From Cyanidium caldarium (lineage: Eukaryota > Rhodophyta > Bangiophyceae > Cyanidiales > Cyanidiaceae), in the NCBI GenBank assembly GCA_026184775.1, contig JANCYW010000003.1, positions 434,001 through 498,000 on the forward strand: a stretch of 64,000 bases of DNA, given 5' to 3'. Position numbers and translations under genes: made by a program. Shown one piece after another: positions 55,001 through 62,759 of the stretch. The notes beneath the pieces are model-generated. The model worked only from the letters and a program-made list of their open reading frames with translations. It did not search any database and was not told the DNA's origin. Numbering within the stretch: position 1 is the stretch's first letter; every line of letters begins with the position of its first letter.

Positions 55001-55334
55001 GATCCACAACCGCGATACGAATGCCGCGTTCAACCTGCTGCGGGTCGCGTTGGCCGTTCTGCACGGCCTTCCACGCCCGGCCTATCTGTGTCATCCCCGG
55101 TCTCAGAACACTTCCTCTACATCATCGAGCCGCTCACAGCCCGAAAGCGCCGACCGCCAAAATCGGCGGGAGAATCGGGGGCGGCGAAACGGAACCGGCG
55201 CTGCGCGGAAGCGGCGGCGCGTGGCCGCGCCGCGTACGTCGTCATCATCGAGTGCTGCAGAGCGAGACAGGCCGGTCACAACGCGAACGCGGACTCGTCG
55301 ACAGAGTGCGGCGATTGTCACCAAGCTCGGTTAG
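52071..55334 (+). CDS. Fanzor (eukaryotic TnpB homologue, RNA-guided RuvC nuclease)
   Basis: A 1087-residue protein with a complete Fanzor C-terminal core. RuvC-I is LVVIDPGMGKLLHVFDG with Asp759. A FGDWDMRNHHLRGSPP segment follows, then the Fanzor-type relocated glutamate in VRLINEAYTSERC (Glu928). The zinc ribbon is CSVCC...CQNTEC, and RuvC-III is WIHNRDTNAAFNLL with Asp982. The N-terminal ~700 residues are helical and divergent, with an acidic linker near 510-560. The C-terminal ~80 residues are basic with an NLS-like AARKRRRVAA. Fanzors use a 3'-linked guide RNA to cut DNA. All expected catalytic residues are present, so the protein looks active; this is inferred, not shown. The upstream stretch (51949-52043) may belong to it. 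Confidence 0.9.
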   Translation: MEEMKWEDRFHRLKQQFDGLRVKLRGPHHMLNVSIEIVDLSAAAMGRVFTDAELKKLFRKHKMSHGRKPHVYTLLTRTLEKRLIKPADVAATLEARFGEATQMAPAATVVLLDIESPPGTEDGKQELSAVPRMPTYTKYELWRMLLLDGHDASPVWGCRKLLLLLLAFRKRLISEDAFLFNLLGRVLAVMKSHKLALETLLCSGDTLTIIEDAVQRMNVLRGHAMRLAHYFAVHCLEAGRELPPLTRDFYVAALYAVSREGLPHNPSGLQRGVKEFFDAEYKLTMGEDGEPELVSRERRVEPILFEGAQLAVNAENNIREHLVQHLCRLVNVHFQVPELVKQVWSNPHLSQKQKQQRVAATRAEFRDVKNDVLQVPSGSELKFTCPKKYHAFVRELREAILPKEHVFAEQGVAYDVKRCPHMYARGFLELCRRLERAGSRLPAALPLRGSQVPGNITIDTRALVHLVSLASDEPLLEAMARVWSAPVCDMVAAVPTGQGEQPVAAGSADPAADDGDDEGELVDDDDADATETTMETEAEQPEAPTTGATPPNSPRDRLVQAISALVQQRLSALQAGGDDTAMAVETTARPARPTRAHGNAEYFADRMVDWLVRRLQERPGALPEGVTATRLRDALAAPLRHLMVGALQDTLRQLRRQAYDGPFTREIKDIVWWSRGFNLDHRDFRAGPAADPRYLFRHMIRTNRVAVSVSLVRCDMQEATRMQLRRRGPKPVPPCCKYLADCSEEELERFRRMRLVVIDPGMGKLLHVFDGVVQMQYSRSQLRVESRHYKFERKLGQLAQTALKHGGRTQTVEQWNTELSEQCARAMTTDGQREWLGVANPLDHAMCEHPCNEEYRRLRHQHRCNEQRSYDWMLNRFEKLYGKPGEVLVLFGDWDMRNHHLRGSPPTKGEGMRELSEKRGYDVRLINEAYTSERCSVCCCAGETKTLMQRPDKRRGKEGEMRTVWRLVQCQNTECEWIHNRDTNAAFNLLRVALAVLHGLPRPAYLCHPRSQNTSSTSSSRSQPESADRQNRRENRGRRNGTGAARKRRRVAAPRTSSSSSAAERDRPVTTRTRTRRQSAAIVTKLG

Positions 55335-55456
55335 ACTACCGAGCAACCAGATCCTCCGAAAGTCTGGATTACTCCGGGCTGACGAGGACAGCTGGGTCGG
55401 GTCGCCAGTTCTTCCGACAGCTCGGAGGAGTGTGAGCTGACGGAGGGACAGAGTCG
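55320..55456 (+). ncRNA. Candidate Fanzor guide (omega) RNA region
   Basis: In known Fanzor and TnpB elements the guide scaffold RNA overlaps the 3' end of the gene and ends at the element boundary. Here a 7-bp hairpin, GCTCGGT/ACCGAGC (55325-55331 with 55338-55344), encloses the stop codon. A second, CTTCCGA/TCGGAGG (55411-55417 with 55422-55428, one G-T pair), follows. Guide boundaries cannot be fixed by eye. The region is an inference from element layout plus these hairpins. Confidence 0.35.
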
Positions 55457-55493
55457 CAAATTCTGGCGCGCGCAAGCCAGCAGCGATAACTGA
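55457..55493 (+). repeat. Direct repeat, copy 2 (duplicate of TMBIM gene end)
   Basis: Thirty-seven bases matching the last 39 bases of the TMBIM gene (51456-51494), ending at the same TGA. It lies between the Fanzor 3' region and the tail of TSR3. Sequence upstream of this copy does not match the TMBIM gene further, and sequence downstream does not match that after copy 1. Confidence 0.8.
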
Positions 55494-55508
55494 GAATACC
55501 GCAGAGGG

Positions 55509-55525
55509 GTGTGTGTGTGTGTGTG
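55509..55525. repeat. (GT)8 microsatellite
   Basis: A short dinucleotide run in the 3' gap between copy 2 of the repeat and the TSR3 tail. Confidence 0.9.
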
Positions 55526-55617
55526 GTACCGTGCTGTCGCGCAACCCGGCGACGGAAATGCACCGCAAGTCAACGGCAGGCCAGCGCCGCGAACCCCACG
55601 GAGCGCAGTCAACCCCT

Positions 55618-56226
55618 TCACGGGGCGTCTCCCTGGTCTCCGTCGGACGAGTCGAGCCCGGCGTACGGGTCCCAGGCGCGCCGTTGCTCGTCGCGCTCCT
55701 TCTCCAGCCGCTGCAGCAACTCGCCCTGCACGCGCACCACTTGAGCGCTGCTGTCGCAAGCGGCATACGCTTCTAGCAAGTCGCCGTTCAGCGCCCAGAA
55801 GCTGTCGCCCCAGGAGAAGCCGTCGAGCAGCTGGTGCGCCTCGTGCGTCCAGCCCAGGATAAACAGCGCCGCGGCCAGTGCCTCGGCACACGACAAGTGC
55901 TGCCCACGACCGTAATTGACCGGGTTCGCGGCCTGCAGGTACGGCAGTAGTCGTGTTTGCCCACCGGCCACGCATCGAATGCGGTGCAACGGCACGCTGT
56001 CGATCCGCTTCCACGAGCAATCCACCACAGCCACCCCGCCGGCAGCCGCCACCTCCCGGTCACCCGCTGACAGCGCTTGGGTACCCGATGGAGTCAACAA
56101 GACGCCCCGGCACGGTGCAGCCAGCGGCACGGAACGCAATCGACCCAGTCGTGCCAGTCGTCGTCCGGTGCACCGCCTCGGGTCGCACTGCTCAAAGTCG
56201 TACATGGAGAGCACCGGCGCGACCAT
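55618..56226 (-). CDS. TSR3: 18S rRNA aminocarboxypropyltransferase TSR3
   Basis: Completes the hypermodified pseudouridine (m1acp3-psi) of 18S rRNA by adding the aminocarboxypropyl group. The 202-residue protein opens with MYDFEQCDPRRCTGRRLARLG, the diagnostic TSR3 start (QCDPKxCTGxKL). It continues with VVDCSWKRID, RLLPYLQAANPVNYGRG, LSCAEALAAALFILGWTHEAHQLLDGFSWGDSFWALN and a charged tail. Length is near that of archaeal and small eukaryotic TSR3. Without the Fanzor region it would be convergent with TMBIM. Confidence 0.95.
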   Translation of the reverse strand: MVAPVLSMYDFEQCDPRRCTGRRLARLGRLRSVPLAAPCRGVLLTPSGTQALSAGDREVAAAGGVAVVDCSWKRIDSVPLHRIRCVAGGQTRLLPYLQAANPVNYGRGQHLSCAEALAAALFILGWTHEAHQLLDGFSWGDSFWALNGDLLEAYAACDSSAQVVRVQGELLQRLEKERDEQRRAWDPYAGLDSSDGDQGDAP

Positions 56227-56533
56227 CGGGGGGAGGAGAGCAGGTCAGGTGCGCAATCGAATTATCGGAGCACGGAGTGGAAGGCTGCTCTCGGCTCGGT
56301 GCGCGTCGCTGCGTATCGCTTCATCACGTGCCCTCCTGCGTGTTCTGCTCCTCTGCTCGTTGCCGGCAAAGCCGTCCAGTCGTGTTGCACGGCGCTCTCG
56401 CCGCACACACGCACGGCGCTCTCGCCGCGCGACTTTTTCCCTCTCGGTGCGGTGGGCGTTTCCGGCCGTTCATGCCCGCCTCAAGACAGAAGCGCAACGA
56501 CCTCGGTACCTTCTACGACCATAAAGCGGTAGG
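56227..56533. other. Divergent promoter stretch
   Basis: The gap between the TSR3 and histidinol dehydrogenase starts. A tandem CACACGCACGGCGCTCTCGCCG-like pair at about 56401-56430 is the only structure noted. No gene is seen. Confidence 0.4.
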
Positions 56534-58021
56534 ATGCCGGGGGAAGCGGACGATATTCTAGCGGATCACTCCTCGAAGAGTTGGGTGCCGGTGTACGGGG
56601 CTGACGAGGCGCAGCGCACCATCTTGCGACGTCGGCGGCTGCAAGACGCGACGGTGCCGCCGCCGGTGGCCGAACGCATCCGCGACACCTTCGGCGAGCC
56701 GCTGACACCGCAGCAGGCGGTGCAGCGGATATTGGCGTCGGTGGAGCGCGACGGCGACGCAGCGCTGTTGGAGTGGACGGCGCTGTTGGACGCGGTGCAA
56801 CTGCGCAGCGCTGCCGATCTGGCGGTGGGCGCCGAGGGTCTGCAAACGGCGCTGCAGCAGGTGGAGCCGGAATTGGCGGAAGCGCTGCGACAAGCCGCAT
56901 ACCGTATTGTGGCGTATCACCGCGCGCAGCCGGTGCACTCTTGGCTCACCACCGCGCTGGGCGGACAGCTGGGCCAGCTGGTACGTCCCATGGAGCGCGT
57001 GGGGTTTTACGTGCCGGGCGGGGCTGCACCGTTGCCCAGCACCGTGTTGATGAGCGTGTTGCCGGCGGTGGTGGCCGGCGTATCGGAGCTGGTGGTGGTA
57101 TCGCCGCCGACGCGCGACACCGGCGATGTGCATGTGGCGACGCTGGCGGCCTGTGCGATCTGCGCAGAGGTGCTGGCCGAGGAGGAGCGACGACGACGAC
57201 AACAACAACAACAACAACCGCATTTTGGCGGTTCATCCACACCACCCCACACCGCTCCTCCTTCCTCTCATTTGCGAGTGTTTCGGGCGGGCGGTGCGCA
57301 GGCCGTCGCCGCGCTGGCCTACGGCACCGACAGCGTGCCGCGCGTCGACAAGATCGTCGGCCCGGGCAATCTGTTTGTGACACTGGCCAAACGGGAGGTG
57401 TTCGGCCTGTGCGGCATCGACGGGGTGTACGGACCGACCGAGGCCGTGGTGGTGGCCGATGACACGGCGGATGCGGCGCGCGTCGCTGCCGACCTGTTGG
57501 CGCAGGCTGAGCACGATTACCTGGCGGTGCCCATTCTGCTCACGCCATCGTCGGCGTTGGCCGGACGAGTGGTGCACGAGCTGGAGCGACAGGTAGCGGC
57601 GCTGGAGGCGTCACGGGCCGAACGCGCGCGCCACTCCCTATCGCATCAGGGCGGGGTGGTGTTGTGCGCCTCGCTGGACGAGTGCCTGGCGCTGTGCAAC
57701 GCTTTCGCCACCGAGCACGTGTCGCTCAGCGTATCGCAACCGTGGCAGGCACTGGGTGGTATCCGCCACGCTGGCGGTGTGTTTCTGGGTGAGGCGTCGT
57801 GTGAGGTGCTGGGCGATTACGTGGCCGGTCCGAGCCACGTCATGCCCACCGGCGGTAGTGCGCGCTACAGCAGTCCGCTGAGCGTGCTGGATTTTGTGAA
57901 AGTGACCAGTGTGGTGGCGCTCGATGATGTTACCGTGCGGCAGTTGGCGCCGGCTGCCGAGCGCCTCGCCCGCGCTGAAGGGTTGACGGCGCATGCGCGC
58001 GCTGCGGCTTTACGAAAATGA
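56534..58021 (+). CDS. HISD: Histidinol dehydrogenase
   Basis: Carries out the last two steps of histidine synthesis, histidinol to histidine, with NAD and zinc. The 495-residue protein shows VRPMERVGFYVPGG, VDKIVGPGNLFVTLAKREV, DGVYGPTEAVVVADD, LAQAEHDYLAVPILLT, CNAFATEHVSLSV and the closing GPSHVMPTGGSARYSSPLSVLDFVK. A low-complexity insertion of about 25 residues (RRRRQQQQQQ then Ser/Pro/His) sits at about 215-245 and is encoded by CAA/CAG-rich DNA. No transit peptide is obvious, although the plant enzyme is plastidial. Start and length otherwise fit bacterial-type HisD. Confidence 0.95.
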   Translation: MPGEADDILADHSSKSWVPVYGADEAQRTILRRRRLQDATVPPPVAERIRDTFGEPLTPQQAVQRILASVERDGDAALLEWTALLDAVQLRSAADLAVGAEGLQTALQQVEPELAEALRQAAYRIVAYHRAQPVHSWLTTALGGQLGQLVRPMERVGFYVPGGAAPLPSTVLMSVLPAVVAGVSELVVVSPPTRDTGDVHVATLAACAICAEVLAEEERRRRQQQQQQPHFGGSSTPPHTAPPSSHLRVFRAGGAQAVAALAYGTDSVPRVDKIVGPGNLFVTLAKREVFGLCGIDGVYGPTEAVVVADDTADAARVAADLLAQAEHDYLAVPILLTPSSALAGRVVHELERQVAALEASRAERARHSLSHQGGVVLCASLDECLALCNAFATEHVSLSVSQPWQALGGIRHAGGVFLGEASCEVLGDYVAGPSHVMPTGGSARYSSPLSVLDFVKVTSVVALDDVTVRQLAPAAERLARAEGLTAHARAAALRK

Positions 58022-58077
58022 GTGCAAGCGACCGCATATGCGGCGACACGGGTATCTCGCATTGGCGAGCGCCGACG

Positions 58078-59706
58078 CTACTCGCCGCTCCTAGCGAGTG
58101 CTGCGGGGGTGAATTCGGGAGCGTGCGCGGCGGCCGCTTCGAGTCGGCGGCGCTCGCGTCGGCTGGCGCGCGCTTCGAATCCGCTGCGACGTTCGTGCGC
58201 TTCGCCCGGTGGCGGGCCTTGAGGTTGTCGCGGCGGCACGTACAGCGGCAACGAGGTGGCGTCGGTGGGATCCGGTCGGTGCACCGGTGCGGCAGATGGG
58301 GCGTTGCGCGGTCGTCGCCAGGCAATGCCGCTCAAGTCGACGTCGCGCCCCTCGGATGAGGCTACGGCAGCAACGCTGGCCGGCAGAATTCCATCTTTTG
58401 CGGTGCGCTTGGTCGGCCGGCAGTACTGCCACAGTATCGGTCGCTGCCCGATCTGCACATCGCGCATCGCCTCGCGGAATATGCGCAGCGCGGTGCGGGC
58501 CTCGTCGACCGTGGCGTATTGGATAAACATCAGACCTTGGAAGATGCCGTCGGGATCGGGTTCGACTCCAGCGCCAGCTGCGGCAGCCGCCGAGGACGGC
58601 ATGGGCATGGATGCCGCTGTTGCCGCGGCCGTCTCGCCTTTCGTGGAGATTGGCTCGCCTCGGACGCCCACCTTCTCCCACTTGCCGTCGCGCTTCTGGC
58701 GCAGCAGTGGCGAGACACGCACCGGTTGCGGCAACGACTGCGACTGCACCGACTCGATCAGCGCCCGCGCCTCCGACACCGGCATGCCGCGAGGCAAATT
58801 CTTCATCACCAGGGTGTGGTGCTCGACTTCAGCATCGGCCGCGGGTGCGGTCGACATCCATTCCGCGCGGCTGATGCGGGCTTGCGCAGGCGGCGGTGGG
58901 GCATCGCCACGGTCGCCAGCGGTGAAATGGTCGCTGATGAGGGCAGCGTCGGCCTCGGCCGATGGCCAAACGCTGCGCCGCCGACGTCCGCCCGGCGTTC
59001 TGCCCGCGTCGGCAGCCATGGCGGAAGCGTTTGGGCGGTCATGCCGCTCGCGACGGAATTCCGCATGGATGTGCCGACCGCAGACGCTCACGGAACGCAG
59101 TCGCTGCCGCCATTCCGCCAGAGCCGCCTTGGCCTCGTCGGCATCGGCATACTCCACAAACACAATACCGGCAAAGGCGAGTTCCGTCGCGCCAACTGCT
59201 GAGCGGTCCCCTTGAAGTGGTTCCGAGGCGTCCGGTGCTACGCTCGCCGGATCCCGGCGGCGATCCCCATCGCCTCCCGCAGACACTGGGAGTTGCTCTC
59301 CTCCGCGCCGCTGAATTCTCCGGCGCGTCCAGGCTCGGATGCGCTTCGGTGCCATCGACATACCGTCAGTCCACTGTTGCACCAGTTCCTCTGCCGCTGT
59401 GCCGGGCATGTCGCGCGGAAAGCTCTTCAACGCGACGACATTGGTGTAGGCCACCACCGCACCGTCGGAACGTACCCGTGATGCTGGGTTCAACGACGGA
59501 TCCACCGATTCAGTGGATGCACTCGCGTGTCGTGCAGTCCACGGAGCTCGGCGTGCGATCGCCGGCCGCGTTCCTCGGTCCGCAGCGGTCTCCGCCGCGG
59601 CGGCGGCGGCGGCGACCGTTCTGTCGTCCTTCGCGGCCGTCGATGTGCCCAGGCCTCCCACGTCAAACTGTTCAGCGTGCTCTCCGACATCGCCCGGACA
59701 CACCAT
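58078..59706 (-). CDS. Two-RRM RNA-binding protein
   Basis: A 542-residue protein with two divergent RNA recognition motifs. The first begins VVALKSFPRDM (about residue 88) and closes with the RNP1-like AGIVFVEYADADEAKAAL. The second begins HTLVMKNLPRGMP and closes with GLMFIQYATVDEARTALRIF. The first 85 residues are alanine/serine-rich. The C-terminal ~130 residues are Arg/Pro-rich and end with a charged segment (RSGFEARASRRERRRLE). No exact family was recognised. It is probably an mRNA or rRNA processing factor. Its 3' end is 56 bases from the convergent histidinol dehydrogenase gene. Confidence 0.7.
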   Translation of the reverse strand: MVCPGDVGEHAEQFDVGGLGTSTAAKDDRTVAAAAAAAETAADRGTRPAIARRAPWTARHASASTESVDPSLNPASRVRSDGAVVAYTNVVALKSFPRDMPGTAAEELVQQWTDGMSMAPKRIRAWTRRRIQRRGGEQLPVSAGGDGDRRRDPASVAPDASEPLQGDRSAVGATELAFAGIVFVEYADADEAKAALAEWRQRLRSVSVCGRHIHAEFRRERHDRPNASAMAADAGRTPGGRRRRSVWPSAEADAALISDHFTAGDRGDAPPPPAQARISRAEWMSTAPAADAEVEHHTLVMKNLPRGMPVSEARALIESVQSQSLPQPVRVSPLLRQKRDGKWEKVGVRGEPISTKGETAAATAASMPMPSSAAAAAGAGVEPDPDGIFQGLMFIQYATVDEARTALRIFREAMRDVQIGQRPILWQYCRPTKRTAKDGILPASVAAVASSEGRDVDLSGIAWRRPRNAPSAAPVHRPDPTDATSLPLYVPPRQPQGPPPGEAHERRSGFEARASRRERRRLEAAAAHAPEFTPAALARSGE

Positions 59707-60033
59707 TTATGTAGCGACTTGCTGGAATACCCTGTAGGCGTAGCGAATGAACTTCCAACGCAGACGATCACCCACCGGTCAACCGGCGCCCGATGCGTCG
59801 CCCGAGAGGCATCGCCCACTGCGGCCGATCGGCCGCCGAGCGATGTCCGTGGATGGCAAGGATTGTCTCATTTGAGGAAGAAGCATGGACCCTTCGACAC
59901 GGAGACCGTCGCGCAGCACGAGCGAGTGCCCCGTCATCGCGTGCATGCCCACCGGCGTGCACCTATCCATCACTGCCGCTCATGCACCTCCTATTCTTCG
60001 CGTCCAATGCACCCGCTTTCTCCTCCCCATGCT
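59707..60033. other. Intergenic stretch with two doubtful minus frames
   Basis: This lies between the RRM gene start and the CPSF2 tail, both on the minus strand. Two 64-codon minus frames at 59768-59962 and 59779-59973 begin at ATG and overlap, and neither has a motif. No RNA gene was recognised. Confidence 0.35.
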
Positions 60034-62532
60034 CTACACCGTCACGAATTGCGAGTAGATCAGATCGCGCACATCGAAGAACTCATCACACAGCCCGCCC
60101 TCCAGCACCACATTCTGTTGCTGCTTGCGCACCAGCACCACACTCTGGCATTTGGAGTTCTCGACGCAAAGCGCCCCGCCGGCAAACTCGGCCGGCATGA
60201 GCGATTTGGTCATGGTCTCTTTCAGGTCGGTGAGGCGCAAATCGCCGACGAATACGGTGCGATGGCCGGGGCTGGGGTGCGCATCGGGCAACGCGGCGGT
60301 CATTTCCACCGGCGCTTTGGCCGTTCGCATCGCCGCATCCACTTTGGATGCGGCGGCGCCGCCCGCTTGCTCTTGCTCCCGGGCCGCGACATAGGCCTCC
60401 ATCGTCTGCAGCACCGGCTCGTGGGTGTCGCCCGTCGCGGTTACGCCCTCCACCCAGGCCAGTTCGTAGTCGAGCACACGGCGCCAGCGACATCGTCGCA
60501 ACACCTCATGGCTCAGTTGGAGGCGATACACCGAAGTGTCCGAGGTGGCATCGGCCACCTCGCGGGCGCGCGGCGTGTACACCTTGCCGATCTGCTTTCG
60601 CTGCAGATACTCCGCCAGCGCGGCGGTCTCGCGTTCCGATCCATGCACGATCACCACCCGCTGCGGCGCCATGCCGATGATGAGCTGGCGCAGCGAGCGG
60701 CCATCGGCCAGCCCGGCCATGTCGTAGTTGCGCACCGCACACTGGATGGACAACTCGGGCAGCGTGTGTTGCACCAGCTTGGTGGGCATCAGCAGCGCCT
60801 CATCCGCAAAAGTCATTGCAGCTGCATCGTCCGCTTGCTCTGCATCGGTTACCGGCTGCGTACCGTTTGGCGCGCGATCATTCGACGGCAGCTCCGCATC
60901 CCCATCCATTCGCTCCGGCTGTACCTCCTCCATGCGCTCGTCCACCATCTTCACGCCGCCATTGTCCTGCTGCTGCCGCTGATGCGCCACAGCCTGGCGC
61001 ACCTCCCGCACATCGCCCGGGTCCTCGCCGATCATGTACGCGCACACGTCGATCACCTCGCCGTACGCGTCGCGAACCGGCACCGGCGCGTCCTCGTGCG
61101 GCAGCATCACGCCGCGCTGTACCAACTCTCGGTACCGATTCTCCAGTTCGGCTTCGTCCTCGGCTTCCTCGTCGCTGGATGCCCATTCTGCGCCGAGCAC
61201 GTGATGCGCCTCCAGCGGCATCTCACCGGTGGTGGCAGCGCCGACGGTCGCCGTCGCATTCCCAGTGGCTGCAGCAGTGGATGCGGCAGACTCCGCGACG
61301 GGCGGCACGGCGGCGCCCGCCTCCTGCCGCTCCCGTTCCCACCGTTCCCGCTCCTCGCCTTCCAGCGGCACGCGTTCGGCATACACCAGCGGCCCCCGAA
61401 GGTGCAGTTTCTCCTTCTCCACCGCCAAGCGAAAGCCGAGAGTGCCTGGCTCGCACCGGTCGCTCAGCACCACCAGCGACCGCGGCTCTGCGGCAAACTT
61501 GCGCAGCAACAGCAGCCGCGAAAAGCCATAATCGAGCGACACCAGTGGCGCCAGCATCACTTTCGGTCCGGGCACGGCGTCGGCTTGCTCCAAATCGTGC
61601 ACCACCTGCACGTGCCGCAGCGCAAACGGGTTCTCGCGTTTGCTATCGAACGCGTTCACCACGGCATCGCTCATCCACTCGATCAGTGAGCGGGCAAACT
61701 CGATGGTATCCTGCCCAACGTGTTGCACAAACACCACCGGATACAACGACGCCAGGTGGCGATGTTGCTCCCAGTAATCCTCGGCGGCCAGCACGAGCTC
61801 CAGACAGCGCCCGGCCGAATCCACCGGCATCAGCACGTCGCCACCCGCCTGCAGCGCCTCGGTGACGGCGCTCCACATGTCCGACTCTTTCTTCTGAGAC
61901 GGAGCGGTCAACACGCCGCTGGCACCGACAATGAGGTGGCTCGGCTTGCTGATCAGCTGCGGCAGCATGGCACAACCGTTCAGCAGTCGCTCGCGCCGGT
62001 GGTTCACATCCACGCAGTACACAATCTCCTCCGACTCTTTCTGCAACTTCCATACCGCACCGCCCAACAAGTGTCCCGCCGGGTACGGCGTCGCCTGCAC
62101 GCCCTGTCCCAGGTCGATCACCTGCTGATACTTGACCGGGTGCACGCGCTCGAACGCCTCGTCCACGTCGTCCAGGCTGAACACATCGAACTCCTCACCG
62201 GCGTTGCGCTGCTGGTGCGCATCGTAGAGGAACATTTGGCCCAGGCGGTGCACCGGAGTGGTGGCGTAGATCGGTGTGGCGGGCGGCAGGCCCAGTCGGC
62301 CCACCAGGTAGGGCAGGGCGCCCAGGTGGGCCACGTCCGGGTGCGACAACAGCACCGCGTCGATGCCACGCGACACGTACGGCCGCAAAGGCTCCAGCAG
62401 CGCCACATCAAAACGGTCACTCCAACCGCAATCGAGCAAAAAGGTGGCGTCGTCGATCTCCAGCACTGTGCACATCGCCGCCGCCGAGCTGCGCACCCCG
62501 TACAGGGGCGTCACCCGGACGATCGAGGCCAT
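60034..62532 (-). CDS. CPSF2: Cleavage and polyadenylation factor CPSF2 (CPSF100/Cft2)
   Basis: An 832-residue inactive metallo-beta-lactamase/beta-CASP subunit of the pre-mRNA 3'-end machinery. It starts MASIVRVTPLYGV and carries LLDCGWSDRFD, LLSHPDVAHLGALPYLV and the degenerate metal motif, where HxHxDH is replaced by HPDVAH as is usual in CPSF2. PYPAGHLLGGAVWKL, VDSAGRCLELVL and an acidic insertion near 435-560 follow. The C-terminal part reads RVVIVHGSERETAALAEYLQ, FVGDLRLTDLKETM and ENSKCQSVVLVRKQ. All match CPSF2 landmarks. Upstream codons in frame overlap eL6 in another phase and are not coding. Confidence 0.92.
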   Translation of the reverse strand: MASIVRVTPLYGVRSSAAAMCTVLEIDDATFLLDCGWSDRFDVALLEPLRPYVSRGIDAVLLSHPDVAHLGALPYLVGRLGLPPATPIYATTPVHRLGQMFLYDAHQQRNAGEEFDVFSLDDVDEAFERVHPVKYQQVIDLGQGVQATPYPAGHLLGGAVWKLQKESEEIVYCVDVNHRRERLLNGCAMLPQLISKPSHLIVGASGVLTAPSQKKESDMWSAVTEALQAGGDVLMPVDSAGRCLELVLAAEDYWEQHRHLASLYPVVFVQHVGQDTIEFARSLIEWMSDAVVNAFDSKRENPFALRHVQVVHDLEQADAVPGPKVMLAPLVSLDYGFSRLLLLRKFAAEPRSLVVLSDRCEPGTLGFRLAVEKEKLHLRGPLVYAERVPLEGEERERWERERQEAGAAVPPVAESAASTAAATGNATATVGAATTGEMPLEAHHVLGAEWASSDEEAEDEAELENRYRELVQRGVMLPHEDAPVPVRDAYGEVIDVCAYMIGEDPGDVREVRQAVAHQRQQQDNGGVKMVDERMEEVQPERMDGDAELPSNDRAPNGTQPVTDAEQADDAAAMTFADEALLMPTKLVQHTLPELSIQCAVRNYDMAGLADGRSLRQLIIGMAPQRVVIVHGSERETAALAEYLQRKQIGKVYTPRAREVADATSDTSVYRLQLSHEVLRRCRWRRVLDYELAWVEGVTATGDTHEPVLQTMEAYVAAREQEQAGGAAASKVDAAMRTAKAPVEMTAALPDAHPSPGHRTVFVGDLRLTDLKETMTKSLMPAEFAGGALCVENSKCQSVVLVRKQQQNVVLEGGLCDEFFDVRDLIYSQFVTV

Positions 62533-62759
62533 GAAGTGGGAATTACGTGCAGAGGAGAGGTGGTGCTGGTGATGGCGTGCAGCCCATCGGGTGCCTTCAC
62601 GCCTGTCTGGGTGAGAGTGCGCAACGGCAAGGTCGTCTCGCACTGTGGGCACTGAAGCGGCGCCGCGGTTGCCAAGGGAACCTGGGAGGTTGCGTGTCCG
62701 GGTGTCACACACCAGCGCTATGTCGACACTTCTACCGGGAGCCGTGTATGCGTACCGGT

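Larger units (their letters stand above)
51495..55456 (+). mobile_element. Fanzor-bearing mobile element region
   Basis: The segment between the two direct repeats holds a full-length Fanzor gene, an inverted fragment of a second Fanzor gene, and no host gene. The flanking host genes, TMBIM (plus) and TSR3 (minus), would be a close convergent pair without it. No terminal inverted repeats or transposase other than the Fanzor itself were found. Eukaryotic Fanzors are known from IS607-like and other DNA transposons, so this is most simply a DNA element. Its ends are inferred from the repeat copies. GC content is like the host's. Confidence 0.6.

Noticed and set aside
51495-55456. Terminal inverted repeats of a classical cut-and-paste transposon
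   Set aside because: No matching inverted ends were seen; the inverted similarity at 51541-51651 is internal Fanzor coding sequence, not an element end.
59527-61689. 720-codon plus-strand frame
   Set aside because: It runs antisense across CPSF2 and the start of the RRM gene. Its translation is His/Leu/Arg-rich with no family pattern.
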